This document shows positions 7,235 through 16,700 of a stretch of DNA of 41,139 bases, piece after piece. Each line of letters starts with the position of its first letter. Position 1 is the stretch's first letter. A program made the translations under genes and the position numbers. This DNA is from Cyclobacteriaceae bacterium (GTDB lineage: Bacteria; Bacteroidota; Bacteroidia; Cytophagales; Cyclobacteriaceae): contig JABFSO010000293.1 in the NCBI GenBank assembly GCA_013140555.1, forward strand, positions 1 through 41,139. The letters run 5' to 3'. The notes under the pieces were generated by a model, which was not told the origin of the DNA, searched no databases, and was given only the letters and a program-made list of their open reading frames with translations.

Positions 7235-10234
7235 ATGACTACCACAAAACAATGGCTATTGTACTGGAAAAAATGCCTGTCAGATGCCTCTAAAGCCGAT
7301 ATTAACATAACCAAACTTCCAAGCATTGAGATTTCGGATTTCAAGATCGAATCAGAGTATGTAGTTGATCTTGCCAAGGTCAATCAATTATTGGATAAAG
7401 CCGAGAATCGGAAAAACCACAAAAACGGTATCACGAATAAAAGTGGAGACGACTGGGTTTCTGTGGACGAGGTAGATGTGTTAGTAGCGCCCTTTTGGTT
7501 GACGCCCCGCACTGATCATAAGATTAGATCTATTAACCCTACCCCAAAATATCCTTTTTGGTTTTACGCCAAGATAGATCGTCAGGGTAAATGGCAAATA
7601 CCGGACGAGACGTTTCCTGTTTTTCAACGTAAGTACCTGGAACCATTGGCAGATGATGAAGGCTTTGTATTTAGTTCAATGGAAAAGGTTGATCGTGCAG
7701 CAGCGTTCACAAGAAGCGAATTTACCAGCTATACTGAGTATCTCGATTTTATTCTGGATATTTTTTTAAAGGTGAGCGATCAGAAATTTAATCAGTATCA
7801 GGTAGAGGGCTTTGAGCGTGTGCCAAACTCCCTTTTGGTAGTGCCCGATGAAGAAATAAGTGCAGCCATCAGTATTATACGCCTTTATGAAAAAATTCTA
7901 TCACTGACAACGCTACCTCACCTTTTGCATTCACTTATTCAGCCAAAAGCAACAACGTCTAATCCGTCATTAACCGTTCCTGAATTTGAGGCAGTCAATC
8001 CTTTGCATGTTGGCCAAATGGGGTTTGAGTTCGCACTCTCTATCTCCCAACGAAAAGCACTCTATACAATACTAAGGGCAGATGCAGAACAAACAATATA
8101 TGCTATTAACGGTCCACCGGGTACTGGCAAAACCACCTTACTACAGAGCGTTGTGGCAAATGCGTACGTTCAGGCCGCTTTACAAGGATTGGAAGCCCCT
8201 ATTATTCTTGCTTGCTCTACCAATAACCAGGCAGTTACAAATATCATTGACAGTTTTTCAAAATCGCTCACCAATGCTGGCACCCTGCAGGGTCGGTGGC
8301 TGCCAAAGATCGAAGGTTATGCAACTTATCTGCCAAGTTCATCAAAACCACAATCTGAATTGGCCAATATCAACTATAAGAAGTTAGATGGCGAGGGCTT
8401 ATTTCAACGCATAGAAAATTCTGATTTTTTGCTTAACGCGAAAAAATACTATCAACTGATGAGCGAGAAGCACTTTGAAGTAAAATCAATTTCAATCCAA
8501 GAAACGATTGAATTACTGCTTAAGGAAATACGAAACATTGATCATTCACTAAAGGACGCATTACAACACTGGGGCAATTACGTACGAGCAGAAAAGGAAT
8601 TTCAAACATCTTATCTGGGGTATAGAAATGAAAGAGAACCGTATTGCCGCGCTGACATGATAGATGAGACAGAGCTCATTAAAGATATTCAGAGTTTGAA
8701 AGACTTAGAAGAGCACGTGATTAGTTACTTTAAAAACGAACCTTTCCTGAGAAAAATAGGATGCTTCTTCACCATTAAGGCATCGTTAGAAAATCGTGCA
8801 GCCGAATTGCGTATCATTTTCCGGAATTCGCTTTTGCAGGAGCCGAGCAGGTTCAAATACAGTGAAATCCTGAATACCATAAATGGGCAAATCCATCTTG
8901 CAACTGAAGTTATTCGTACACTGAAAAATTGGAGGCATTGGAAAGATCGGAACAAGATCGTGGGTAATCCGCCCCGAACCGAAGAAGCATACTGGAAAAT
9001 AGAAGTGAGAAAAATTAGGGAAGGACTTAAACCCTGTAGTTTTTATGATGAATTGGATCAGACGCTGCGCCATCGAGCATTTCAGTTAGCCTTACACTAT
9101 TGGGAAGGGCGATTTTTGGTGAAACTTTCTGATGATCTTTCGTCAGATATCTTTAGAGGAAAGAACGAAGTAAAATCAATCAACCGATGGAAGCGTCAAG
9201 CGATGCTAACACCCTGCTTTGTCAGCACGTTTTTTATGGCACCCAAATTTTTTGGCTGGTCAAAATATTTGGGAGACAATGATAAAGGAGAGCCGATTTT
9301 TGACAACGTCCCATTATTTGAAATAGCCGACTTACTTATTGTTGATGAAGCGGGGCAAACATCGCCTGAGGTGGGAATAGCAACCTTTGCGCTGGCAAAG
9401 AAGGCAATTGTAGTGGGCGATACTAAGCAGATTGAACCTGTGTGGAATGTTACAAACAAAATAGACATTGGCAATCTGCGGCAGTCAGGCCTAATTAATG
9501 ACTATAATGATTCGCGCTTGAATATCGAATTTGATCCGAAGGGTTTTTTAAGTTCTACAGGTAGCGTTATGAAGATAGCGCAAAATGCTTGCGAAGTGCA
9601 AGAACCATCGCTCAAAGAAAAAGGCCTTTTGTTAGTAGAGCATAGAAGGTGTTATGATGAGATTATCAATTATTGTAATGAATTGGCTTATGGTCAATTA
9701 CTGAAACCCCTAAGGGGCTTAGCTGAGGAAGCTCAGTTACTCTTTCCGCCTATGTTTGGTATTCACGTAAACGGAAACTCGGCACAGTCAGGAGCTGGTA
9801 GTAGATACAATCTTGCTGAGGTAAACGCGATTGTTGATTGGCTCAAGGCAAACAAAGCAAGAATAGAAGGTAAGTATGGAAAACTTGAAGCAAGTGTTGG
9901 TATTATCACGCCATTCGTTGGACAAAAAACTAGTCTAAAGTTTGCGTTAAGAAATGCCGGGTTCGATACAAACAAAATGAAAATTGGTACCGTACACGCT
10001 TTACAGGGGGCGGAGCGCAGCATTGTGCTATTCTCGATGGTATATGGGCTAGGCGACTCAGGCACTTTATTTTTTGATCGAGATAATAAACCTAATATGC
10101 TGAATGTAGCGGTGTCGAGGGCGAAAGATAACTTTGTTGTGTTTTGTAACAGTGGTATTTTGAATAAGTCCGATAACACACCATCTGGTATTCTTGCGCG
10201 TCATTTACAATTTGATAGCAGCACTATTCCCTGA
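7235..10234 (+). CDS. Large superfamily 1 (Dna2/NAM7-type) helicase
   Basis: 999 residues. Residues 1-270 are an uncharacterised N-terminal region. The SF1 helicase core then follows: Walker A INGPPGTGKTT near 290-300, a long inserted helical region, Walker B VDEAGQT near 702, motif III VVGDTKQIEP, then EHRRCYDEI, TVHALQGAERS near 920 and NVAVSRAKDNF near 958. These belong to the UPF1/Dna2/NAM7-like AAA helicases, which unwind DNA or RNA from a 5' end. The gene stands alone in an atypically AT-rich block between an ECF sigma gene and its presumed FecR, with no nuclease domain visible. Such large solitary helicases often occur in defence or mobile loci, but a defence role is only inferred here. 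Confidence 0.85.
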   Translation: MTTTKQWLLYWKKCLSDASKADINITKLPSIEISDFKIESEYVVDLAKVNQLLDKAENRKNHKNGITNKSGDDWVSVDEVDVLVAPFWLTPRTDHKIRSINPTPKYPFWFYAKIDRQGKWQIPDETFPVFQRKYLEPLADDEGFVFSSMEKVDRAAAFTRSEFTSYTEYLDFILDIFLKVSDQKFNQYQVEGFERVPNSLLVVPDEEISAAISIIRLYEKILSLTTLPHLLHSLIQPKATTSNPSLTVPEFEAVNPLHVGQMGFEFALSISQRKALYTILRADAEQTIYAINGPPGTGKTTLLQSVVANAYVQAALQGLEAPIILACSTNNQAVTNIIDSFSKSLTNAGTLQGRWLPKIEGYATYLPSSSKPQSELANINYKKLDGEGLFQRIENSDFLLNAKKYYQLMSEKHFEVKSISIQETIELLLKEIRNIDHSLKDALQHWGNYVRAEKEFQTSYLGYRNEREPYCRADMIDETELIKDIQSLKDLEEHVISYFKNEPFLRKIGCFFTIKASLENRAAELRIIFRNSLLQEPSRFKYSEILNTINGQIHLATEVIRTLKNWRHWKDRNKIVGNPPRTEEAYWKIEVRKIREGLKPCSFYDELDQTLRHRAFQLALHYWEGRFLVKLSDDLSSDIFRGKNEVKSINRWKRQAMLTPCFVSTFFMAPKFFGWSKYLGDNDKGEPIFDNVPLFEIADLLIVDEAGQTSPEVGIATFALAKKAIVVGDTKQIEPVWNVTNKIDIGNLRQSGLINDYNDSRLNIEFDPKGFLSSTGSVMKIAQNACEVQEPSLKEKGLLLVEHRRCYDEIINYCNELAYGQLLKPLRGLAEEAQLLFPPMFGIHVNGNSAQSGAGSRYNLAEVNAIVDWLKANKARIEGKYGKLEASVGIITPFVGQKTSLKFALRNAGFDTNKMKIGTVHALQGAERSIVLFSMVYGLGDSGTLFFDRDNKPNMLNVAVSRAKDNFVVFCNSGILNKSDNTPSGILARHLQFDSSTIP

Positions 10235-10399
10235 GATAAAATTTGAATTGATTCGAGGCAATTGGACGGCAACAACGGTAGATGTAACTCCGCTGACAAA
10301 GAGTTTCTGATTCCCACGTGACAAGAGAACGACTGATGAGGCTTCAAAAAAGTTATAGCGTACGAAAACGCTAGGGCATAAGCCTTGGATTTACGCGTG
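10235..10399. other. Intergenic sequence before the sigma remnant
   Basis: No gene, repeat or hairpin that I can support. It separates the helicase stop codon from the abrupt start of the duplicated sigma fragment at 10400, so the recombination junction lies at its right edge. Confidence 0.4.
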
Positions 10400-10557
10400 G
10401 CTGCCGCGAAGCTTTTCAACTCCGCATCGAACAAAACCTCACCAACTCCGAAATCGCCAAGCGCATGCACATCTCCAAACGCACGGTAGAGGATTACATG
10501 ACTCCGGCCTTTGCGCACCTAAGAAAATCTAAGAAAGAGATTTTGGGGGTGGAGTAA
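10400..10557 (+). pseudogene. Remnant of an ECF sigma gene (region 4 only)
   Basis: Right copy of the 158-bp repeat. Read in the sigma frame it gives about 51 residues of region 4 up to a TAA stop (CREAFQLRIEQNLTNSEIAK, MHISKRTVEDYMTPAFAHL). It differs from the intact gene at only a handful of residues, while most nucleotide differences are silent. So it comes from a sigma gene that diverged under selection and was truncated later. No start codon or region 2 lies upstream. It cannot make a working sigma factor. Confidence 0.85.
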
Positions 10558-10679
10558 CAAGGCTTAAGCATTTAGATTTTCTCTATATTTAGACGAGGAC
10601 GAGCTTAACCCGCGAATGGGCTATACCATTTTAATAGGATGTTAGTGGCAGTCGACCATAGCCAGGCTGACAATTTGAA

Positions 10680-12026
10680 ATGACAGAAAGAACCCTAATA
10701 AAAAATATAAGCATCGTAAACGAGGGGCAAATTATTGTTGCCGACCTCTTAATTGATAGTGGCTTAATTCAAAAAATTGGACGACATAATGATGCTATAA
10801 ACGCAAGAGAAATTGACGGAACAGGAAAGTATCTATTTCCCGGCATCATTGATGGACAGGTTCACTTTCGTGAACCTGGACTAACGCACAAAGGAGACTT
10901 ATACACAGAGAGCAAAGCAGCCGTGGCGGGCGGTGTGACCTCGTTTATCGATATGCCCAATACTGTTCCAAATGTATTGGCCATTGACATCTTGAATGAA
11001 AAATACCGAATAGCCCATGAAAAATCTTTAGCCAATTTCGGGTTCTTTTTAGGTGTTAATGGCGACAATCTGGAGGAAGTAATCAAGCTCGACACTTCTA
11101 AGCTCTTGGGTGTTTCTGATGACGGACTTTACTTTACAAAAAAAGGAAATCTTCTTGCCGACAATCCTGAAACAATGGAAAAACTTTTTGCAAACTGCAA
11201 ATCCATCATTGCTATACATTCCGAAAAAGAACAAATAGTTGAAGAAAATGAACATCTATACCGGGAAAAATATGGCGAAAATGTGCCTATTGAATTTCAT
11301 CCCCTAATAAGAAGTGAAAAAGCCTGTTATGAAGCCACTAAAAGAGCAATTGAGTTAGCCAACAAGCACAAGGTACGACTTCACATTCTGCACTTGACAA
11401 CAGAAGCCGAAACACATCTATTCCGAAATGATATTCCTCTTCAAGAGAAAAATATAACAACCGAAGTATCGGTTCACCATTTGTGGTTTTCAGACACAGA
11501 CTATCAGCGTTTGGGGACTTTAATAAAATGTAACCCCTCCATAAAAACTGAAAAAGATAAGAGAGGGCTTCTGAAGGCGTTGTTGGACGACAGAATAGAC
11601 ATCGTAACTACAGACCATGCACCTCACACGTTAGATGAAAAACAAAAACCTTATTTTCAATCAATGTCGGGTGCACCCATGGTGCAGCATTCGTTGAACA
11701 TGATGCTTGAGTTTTACAAACAAGGGCTGATTTCGCTGGAAAAAATAGCAGAAAAAATGTGTCACAATCCAGCGACACTTTATGATATTAAAAAAAGGGG
11801 CTTCGTACGTGAGGGTTGCTTTGCAGACCTAACCATTGTTGACTTAAACTCAAGTTGGATAGTGGCGAAGGAAAACATTTTATACAAATGTGGCTGGTCA
11901 CCGTTAGAAGGGACAAACTTTCAAACTAAAGTGACCCATACATTTGTCAATGGAAATTTGACTTATGAAAATGGGCATTTTAATGAGACGAGAAGAGGAC
12001 ACCCTTTAACAACAAGAAATGAGTAA
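10680..12026 (+). CDS. pyrC: Dihydroorotase-like amidohydrolase (variant)
   Basis: 448 residues of the class I dihydroorotase type. Seen: FPGIIDGQVHFREPGLTHKGD (residues near 55-75), DMPNT, IAIHSEKE, HILHLTTEAE, and VTTDHAPHTLDEKQKPY with the metal-binding Asp/His. The family closes carbamoyl-aspartate to dihydroorotate in pyrimidine synthesis in the cytoplasm. Odd point: where most bacterial relatives read GIKxFMGSSTGN, with the carbamylated lysine that bridges two metals, this protein reads GVSDDGLYFTKKGN, so the lysine seems to be missing. It may be a mononuclear or diverged paralogue rather than the housekeeping enzyme. It has no pyrimidine genes around it and belongs to the inserted block between sigma and FecR genes. 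Confidence 0.8.
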   Translation: MTERTLIKNISIVNEGQIIVADLLIDSGLIQKIGRHNDAINAREIDGTGKYLFPGIIDGQVHFREPGLTHKGDLYTESKAAVAGGVTSFIDMPNTVPNVLAIDILNEKYRIAHEKSLANFGFFLGVNGDNLEEVIKLDTSKLLGVSDDGLYFTKKGNLLADNPETMEKLFANCKSIIAIHSEKEQIVEENEHLYREKYGENVPIEFHPLIRSEKACYEATKRAIELANKHKVRLHILHLTTEAETHLFRNDIPLQEKNITTEVSVHHLWFSDTDYQRLGTLIKCNPSIKTEKDKRGLLKALLDDRIDIVTTDHAPHTLDEKQKPYFQSMSGAPMVQHSLNMMLEFYKQGLISLEKIAEKMCHNPATLYDIKKRGFVREGCFADLTIVDLNSSWIVAKENILYKCGWSPLEGTNFQTKVTHTFVNGNLTYENGHFNETRRGHPLTTRNE

Positions 12027-12649
12027 GCCGAATAACAGTATTAGGGCCGCGGACAATTTTGTCATTTAACGGGTGACACTCTACTAGCAACGATTTCCAA
12101 CATGGATAAGTAAACGACTTGGCAACATCTTGGACTTTAAAAGAATTGAACGTGGGATAGACTAAAATGGTACGACCGACCCTTCGGATTTTTAAGAAGT
12201 GGCGTCCTTCGAAAATCTCCGTGCATCATACCAAACCCTACATTTTCTCTAACCTATACGGCAGCTTCAGTTTGAACACCGTGCCTTCGCCCACTTTACT
12301 GGTAAAACTAATCTGGCCTCTCAATTTACTTACGGCCTTTCTGACCAAATAAAGCCCCAGGCCGCTACCACCAGAACGCGAAGTCGCTTTATAGTGCAAA
12401 TCAAAAACCTTGTTGTGGTGCAATTCATCAATCCCGATACCCCTATTAAAGTCTTTGCAAAGGATCAGGTTAAACATTGATTGATGTAATCTGATATCCA
12501 ACTCTAAGGACAGGCTTTAAAATGTCAGCGATTGGCTTTAAAACCCGATTCAATTAATGTATGAATCTGCTCCGTGTTTTCTCCACTTAGGTCACTTACG
12601 TGCAAGAAGCCGCACTTTTGCGTAACTTCAACCACGTAACGCCACCACC
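12027..12649. other. Intergenic region with a histidine kinase remnant
   Basis: Besides the kinase remnant on the minus strand (12238-12501) I see no gene here. The last ~100 bases before 12650 are presumably the native leader of the fecR gene. No clear promoter box was found. Confidence 0.4.
12238..12501 (-). pseudogene. Truncated histidine kinase, ATPase C-terminus only
   Basis: The open frame encodes 87 residues, and its second half is the end of a HATPase_c domain: N-x-GIGID (N/G1-like box), KVFDLHYKATSRSGGSGLGLYLVRKAV (F and G2 boxes; shown here as separate motifs KVFDLHY and GSGLGLYL), then a final FTSKVGEGTVFKLKLPYR. The dimerisation domain with the phospho-acceptor histidine and any sensor part are missing, and about 20 residues before GIGID do not look like kinase. 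This is a leftover fragment, not a working sensor. Confidence 0.75.
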
Positions 12650-13609
12650 ATGGAAAAGTCAAATTTTGACCACCTGTTGCAACGCTACCTCACCGGCCAG
12701 GTGACGGACGAAGAAAAGGCCAAGCTGGAAGCCTGGCTCGAGGTCATGAAGACCGAAGACACCACCCACCTCGAACTCACCCCCGAAGAGGAAGCTCACC
12801 TGTTTCAAAAAATCACTTCTAAGATTGAAAGCGGCAAGCCTGTTGCGGCATTCCGTCCGGAGCAAATCCGTAAACAAAAGTCCAATCAATGGATGATGCG
12901 TATCGCGGCCTCGGTGGTACTGGTGCTGACGGCAACTTTTTTGATTTGGCAATTCAACGATTCCGCAACCAAAAAGCCTGCGGCTTTGGCAGTTGATAAA
13001 ATGATCTTGAACGATGGCAGCTTGGTATGGGTAAAAGGTGATAGCAAGCTGGCCTATTTCGAGAAAGACAACGGCCAAACCCGCTATGCTGAACTATCAG
13101 GCGAAGCCTTGTTCGAAGTGGCCAAAGACCCATCGCGTCCATTTGTAATTCAATGCAAAGATATTTCCATTCGGGTATTGGGAACCAGCTTTAGCCTTCG
13201 GGCTGATAATGACAGTGTGGTGGTAAAAGTGCTCACAGGAAAAGTAATCGTAACCTCAGCCATTGACAATACCACAAAGCAGGTAGAGCCATTTCAGGAA
13301 ATCGTTTACACCCATGGTCAGTGGCAACAAACTGCATTTGCCAAAACAGAAGTCAACACCATCACCGCCAACACCGAATACAACATGCACTTTGAGAACA
13401 GCACACTCGGTGAGGTGCTGGCCCGGCTGGAGAAAAAGTTTAACGTGGTCATTCAAACTTCCGAACCAACAGCAAAGGATTGCCGACTCACGGCTGACTT
13501 GACGGATCATTCGCTCGACACTTCTTTGCAACTGATTACCGAAGTGTTATCGGTTACGGTTGACAAAAATGATAAAGGCATTGTCATGAACGGAAAGGGT
13601 TGCCAATGA
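12650..13609 (+). CDS. FecR-type anti-sigma factor
   Basis: 319 residues, the usual family length. A cytoplasmic N-terminal anti-sigma part (FDHLLQRYLTGQVTDEEKAKL) is followed by one membrane helix near 82-100 (MRIAASVVLVLTATFLIW), the FecR domain near 117-210 (ILNDGSLVWVKGDSKL, then GEALFEVAKDPSRPFVI and VLGTSFSLRA) and a C-terminal DUF4974/STN-like domain near 250-317. It holds an ECF sigma factor inactive until the N-terminal STN domain of a SusC-type receptor signals substrate. SusC with such a domain follows after 147 bases. The natural sigma partner is most likely encoded at 6542-7105, now separated by inserted genes. Confidence 0.9.
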   Translation: MEKSNFDHLLQRYLTGQVTDEEKAKLEAWLEVMKTEDTTHLELTPEEEAHLFQKITSKIESGKPVAAFRPEQIRKQKSNQWMMRIAASVVLVLTATFLIWQFNDSATKKPAALAVDKMILNDGSLVWVKGDSKLAYFEKDNGQTRYAELSGEALFEVAKDPSRPFVIQCKDISIRVLGTSFSLRADNDSVVVKVLTGKVIVTSAIDNTTKQVEPFQEIVYTHGQWQQTAFAKTEVNTITANTEYNMHFENSTLGEVLARLEKKFNVVIQTSEPTAKDCRLTADLTDHSLDTSLQLITEVLSVTVDKNDKGIVMNGKGCQ

Positions 13610-13756
13610 AAACGCCACTTCCCGATACGCGCGTACGCTACAACTCTTCCTAAAAGATTTCTGAAGACATAGGCAGCTAACTGCCGATTTAAATGATGAT
13701 GGTCTCAAAATTATGGCCTCATGGAATAGTATTGCCTAAACATTAATACCACACCT

Positions 13757-16700
13757 ATGAAGATTTTTTACACGCCCATACTTTCCGCCAAAACTACCCG
13801 GCTTACTGTGTTGATTTTTCTGATTTCCCTTCAAGCGACAGCGCATCCGGCCAACGTACTCGACAAGGAAGTCTCACTCAACCTGCTCAACCAACCCATG
13901 CAACAAGTACTGAAAGGCATTGAAACAGCAGCAGAGATTCGTTTCATGTATAGCCCCGACCAGTTGAACATGGAGGAAGTTGTTTCACTCCAAGCGCAGA
14001 AACGCAAACTGCGTGAAGTACTGGAAGAACTTTTTCGGCCGCGCAACATTCGGTACAAAGTGCATGCAGGCAGCAACACCATCACACTCAACAAAGACAC
14101 AGAGCGAAGCGAGCAACCACCGGAAAATAAGCAACCAGAACAGGATGAAGAGCAGATGGTAAGCGGCAAGGTTACCGATGCTGCAAATGGAAACCCGATG
14201 GCCGGAGTGAACATCATCGTAAAAGGTACTACAGAAGGCACGACCACAGATGCGGAGGGTGCGTACACGATTAATGTTAAATCAGGTAAGACGTTGGTGT
14301 TTTCATTCATCGGGTTTCAATCCCTGGAAGTAAGGGTAGAAAATCAAACCATCCTTAATGTTTCGTTGACGGAAGACATCCAAAGTTTGAAAGAAGTAAT
14401 CGTCAACGCAGGGTATTACAAAGTCAAAGAGCGCGAACAGACAGGCAATATCGCAAAGATTAACTCCAGTGATATTGAAAAACAGCCCGTCAACAATCCA
14501 CTGCAATCATTGCAGGGACGAATGGCCGGAGTATACATCCAGCAACAATCGGGTGTGCCGGGCGGGGCATTTAACATTCAGATTCGAGGACAAAACAGTT
14601 TACGGAACTCAGCGGCCAATAATGGCAACAGGCCACTCTATATTATAGACGGTGTTCCATTCAATGCTACACCGCTGGGCTCATCGGCAAGTGCCAGTAT
14701 CATTGATGGTGGCAATCCGTTGAACACGATCAACCCATCCGACATCGAAAGCATTGAAATACTCAAAGATGCGGATGCCACGGCCATCTACGGATCGCGT
14801 GGAGCAAACGGAGTGGTGTTAATCACTACGAAACGGGGGAAGTCCGGCAAGACGGAGTTCACCATGAACTATTACGAGGGTTGGGGAACAACCAGTCGCA
14901 AAATGGATTTGTTGAACACGCAGCAATACCTGACCATGCGCAAGGAAGCCTTCACCAATGATCAGGTTTCGCCCGGTACGTTTTATGCCGACCATGATTT
15001 GTTGACATGGGATCAAAACCGCAATACCGATTGGCAACAGAACCTATTGGGCGGCACCGCACGTATGACAAACGCCCAGCTTTCGGTATCGGGTGGTTCA
15101 GAGCAAACCAAGTTTCTGATCGCAGGCGGATTCCTTCGGGAGTCCACCGTATTTCCCGGTGACTTCGCCAATAAAAAGTATTCCGGAAATTTTAAAGTCA
15201 ACCACCGCTCCACCAATAGCAAATGGAATATCGATTTCTCCGCCTACTATCTGGCAGACAACAACGCGCTGCCACTCATTGACCTCACAGGGCAGGCACT
15301 AAGCCTGGCGCCCAATGCCCCGGCTCTCTACTTACCCGATGGAAATTTGAATTGGGAAAATTCCACATGGCGAAATCCATTGGCTTTTACCCGCAAAGAG
15401 TTCGAAACCAAGACCGCGAACCTGTTAAGCAACACTATCATCGCCTATAAAATTTTACCTACGCTGGAAGCAAAAGTAAACGTGGGCTACTCCAACGTGC
15501 GCGTGGATGAATTTTCTGCACAACCAAAAAGTTCATTCGGCCCCAACTTGGCAGCGGCTTCATCGGCAACATTTGCCGATAGAAAAATACAAACGTGGAT
15601 TACCGAACCCACATTTGAATATTCAACAACATGGGGTGCTGGTACACTATCGGCATTGGTAGGTTCTACCTTTCAAGGGAGCAGCAATGCAGCCACCAAC
15701 CTTTCGGCAACAGGCTTTGCAAGCGATGCTTTGCTCAGAAACCCGCAAGCGGCTTCAGTAGTCACTATTCAATCCGTAACACAGTCGGAATATCGGTACA
15801 GCGCTTTGTTCGGACGGATCAATTATAACTGGAAAGGAAAGTATCTCGCCAATCTCACGGGCAGAAGAGATGCCTCCAGCCGATTCGGCCCCGGTAACCA
15901 GTTTGCCAACTTTGGTGCGATCGGTGCGGCATGGATATTCACAGAAGAGTCTTGGTTGGAGAACAAGACACTCACGTTTGGAAAAATTCGTGCGAGCCTC
16001 GGCACCACTGGTAGCGATCAGATTGCTGACTATGGTTATACGGACTTATGGACATCAACTGCTTATACCTACGATGGCTCGGGCGGGCTGTATCCGCTGA
16101 ACCTCGCCAATCCCGACTATGCTTGGGAAGAAAACAGGAAATGGGAAGTGGCACTGGAAACCGCATTTTGGAAAGACAAACTCAACATAAGTATAAGTTA
16201 TTACAACCATCGCTCCGGCAATCAATTGGTGGGTGTCCCCTTGCCGGGTATCACGGGCTTTACTAGTGTTCAAGCGAATTTACCAGCTGAAGTACAAAAC
16301 ACAGGTATTGAAATCGTACTCTCATCAACACCAATTCAACGCGGTGCATTTGCATGGACGAGTTCTGCAAATGTTACACTACCCAGAAACGAATTGATTT
16401 CATTCCCAAACATCAAAAATTCTTCCTTCGCCTTTGATTACATCGTGGGTAAACCGTTAACGGTGCAACCTTCCTTTGAATACACCCGCGTTAACCCTGA
16501 AACAGGGCTGTATGAACATCGCGATGTCAACGGTGATGGCGGCCTGACGTTTGAAGATGATTTGGTGGGCAACAAAGCCCTCGCGCAGAATTTCTTCGGT
16601 GGCTTTCAAAATAACTTTCGATTCAAAGGCTTTGCGCTGGATGTTATGATTCAGTTCGTCAATCAAACAGGTCGCAATTACCTGACCTACTTTTATGATC

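Noticed and set aside
9763-10179. 138-codon minus-strand frame under the helicase gene
   Set aside because: Lies wholly opposite conserved helicase motifs (QGAE, VSRAK), so it is a shadow.
13831-14310. 159-codon minus-strand frame within the susC start
   Set aside because: Ser/Leu-rich antisense of the STN and beta domain coding region.
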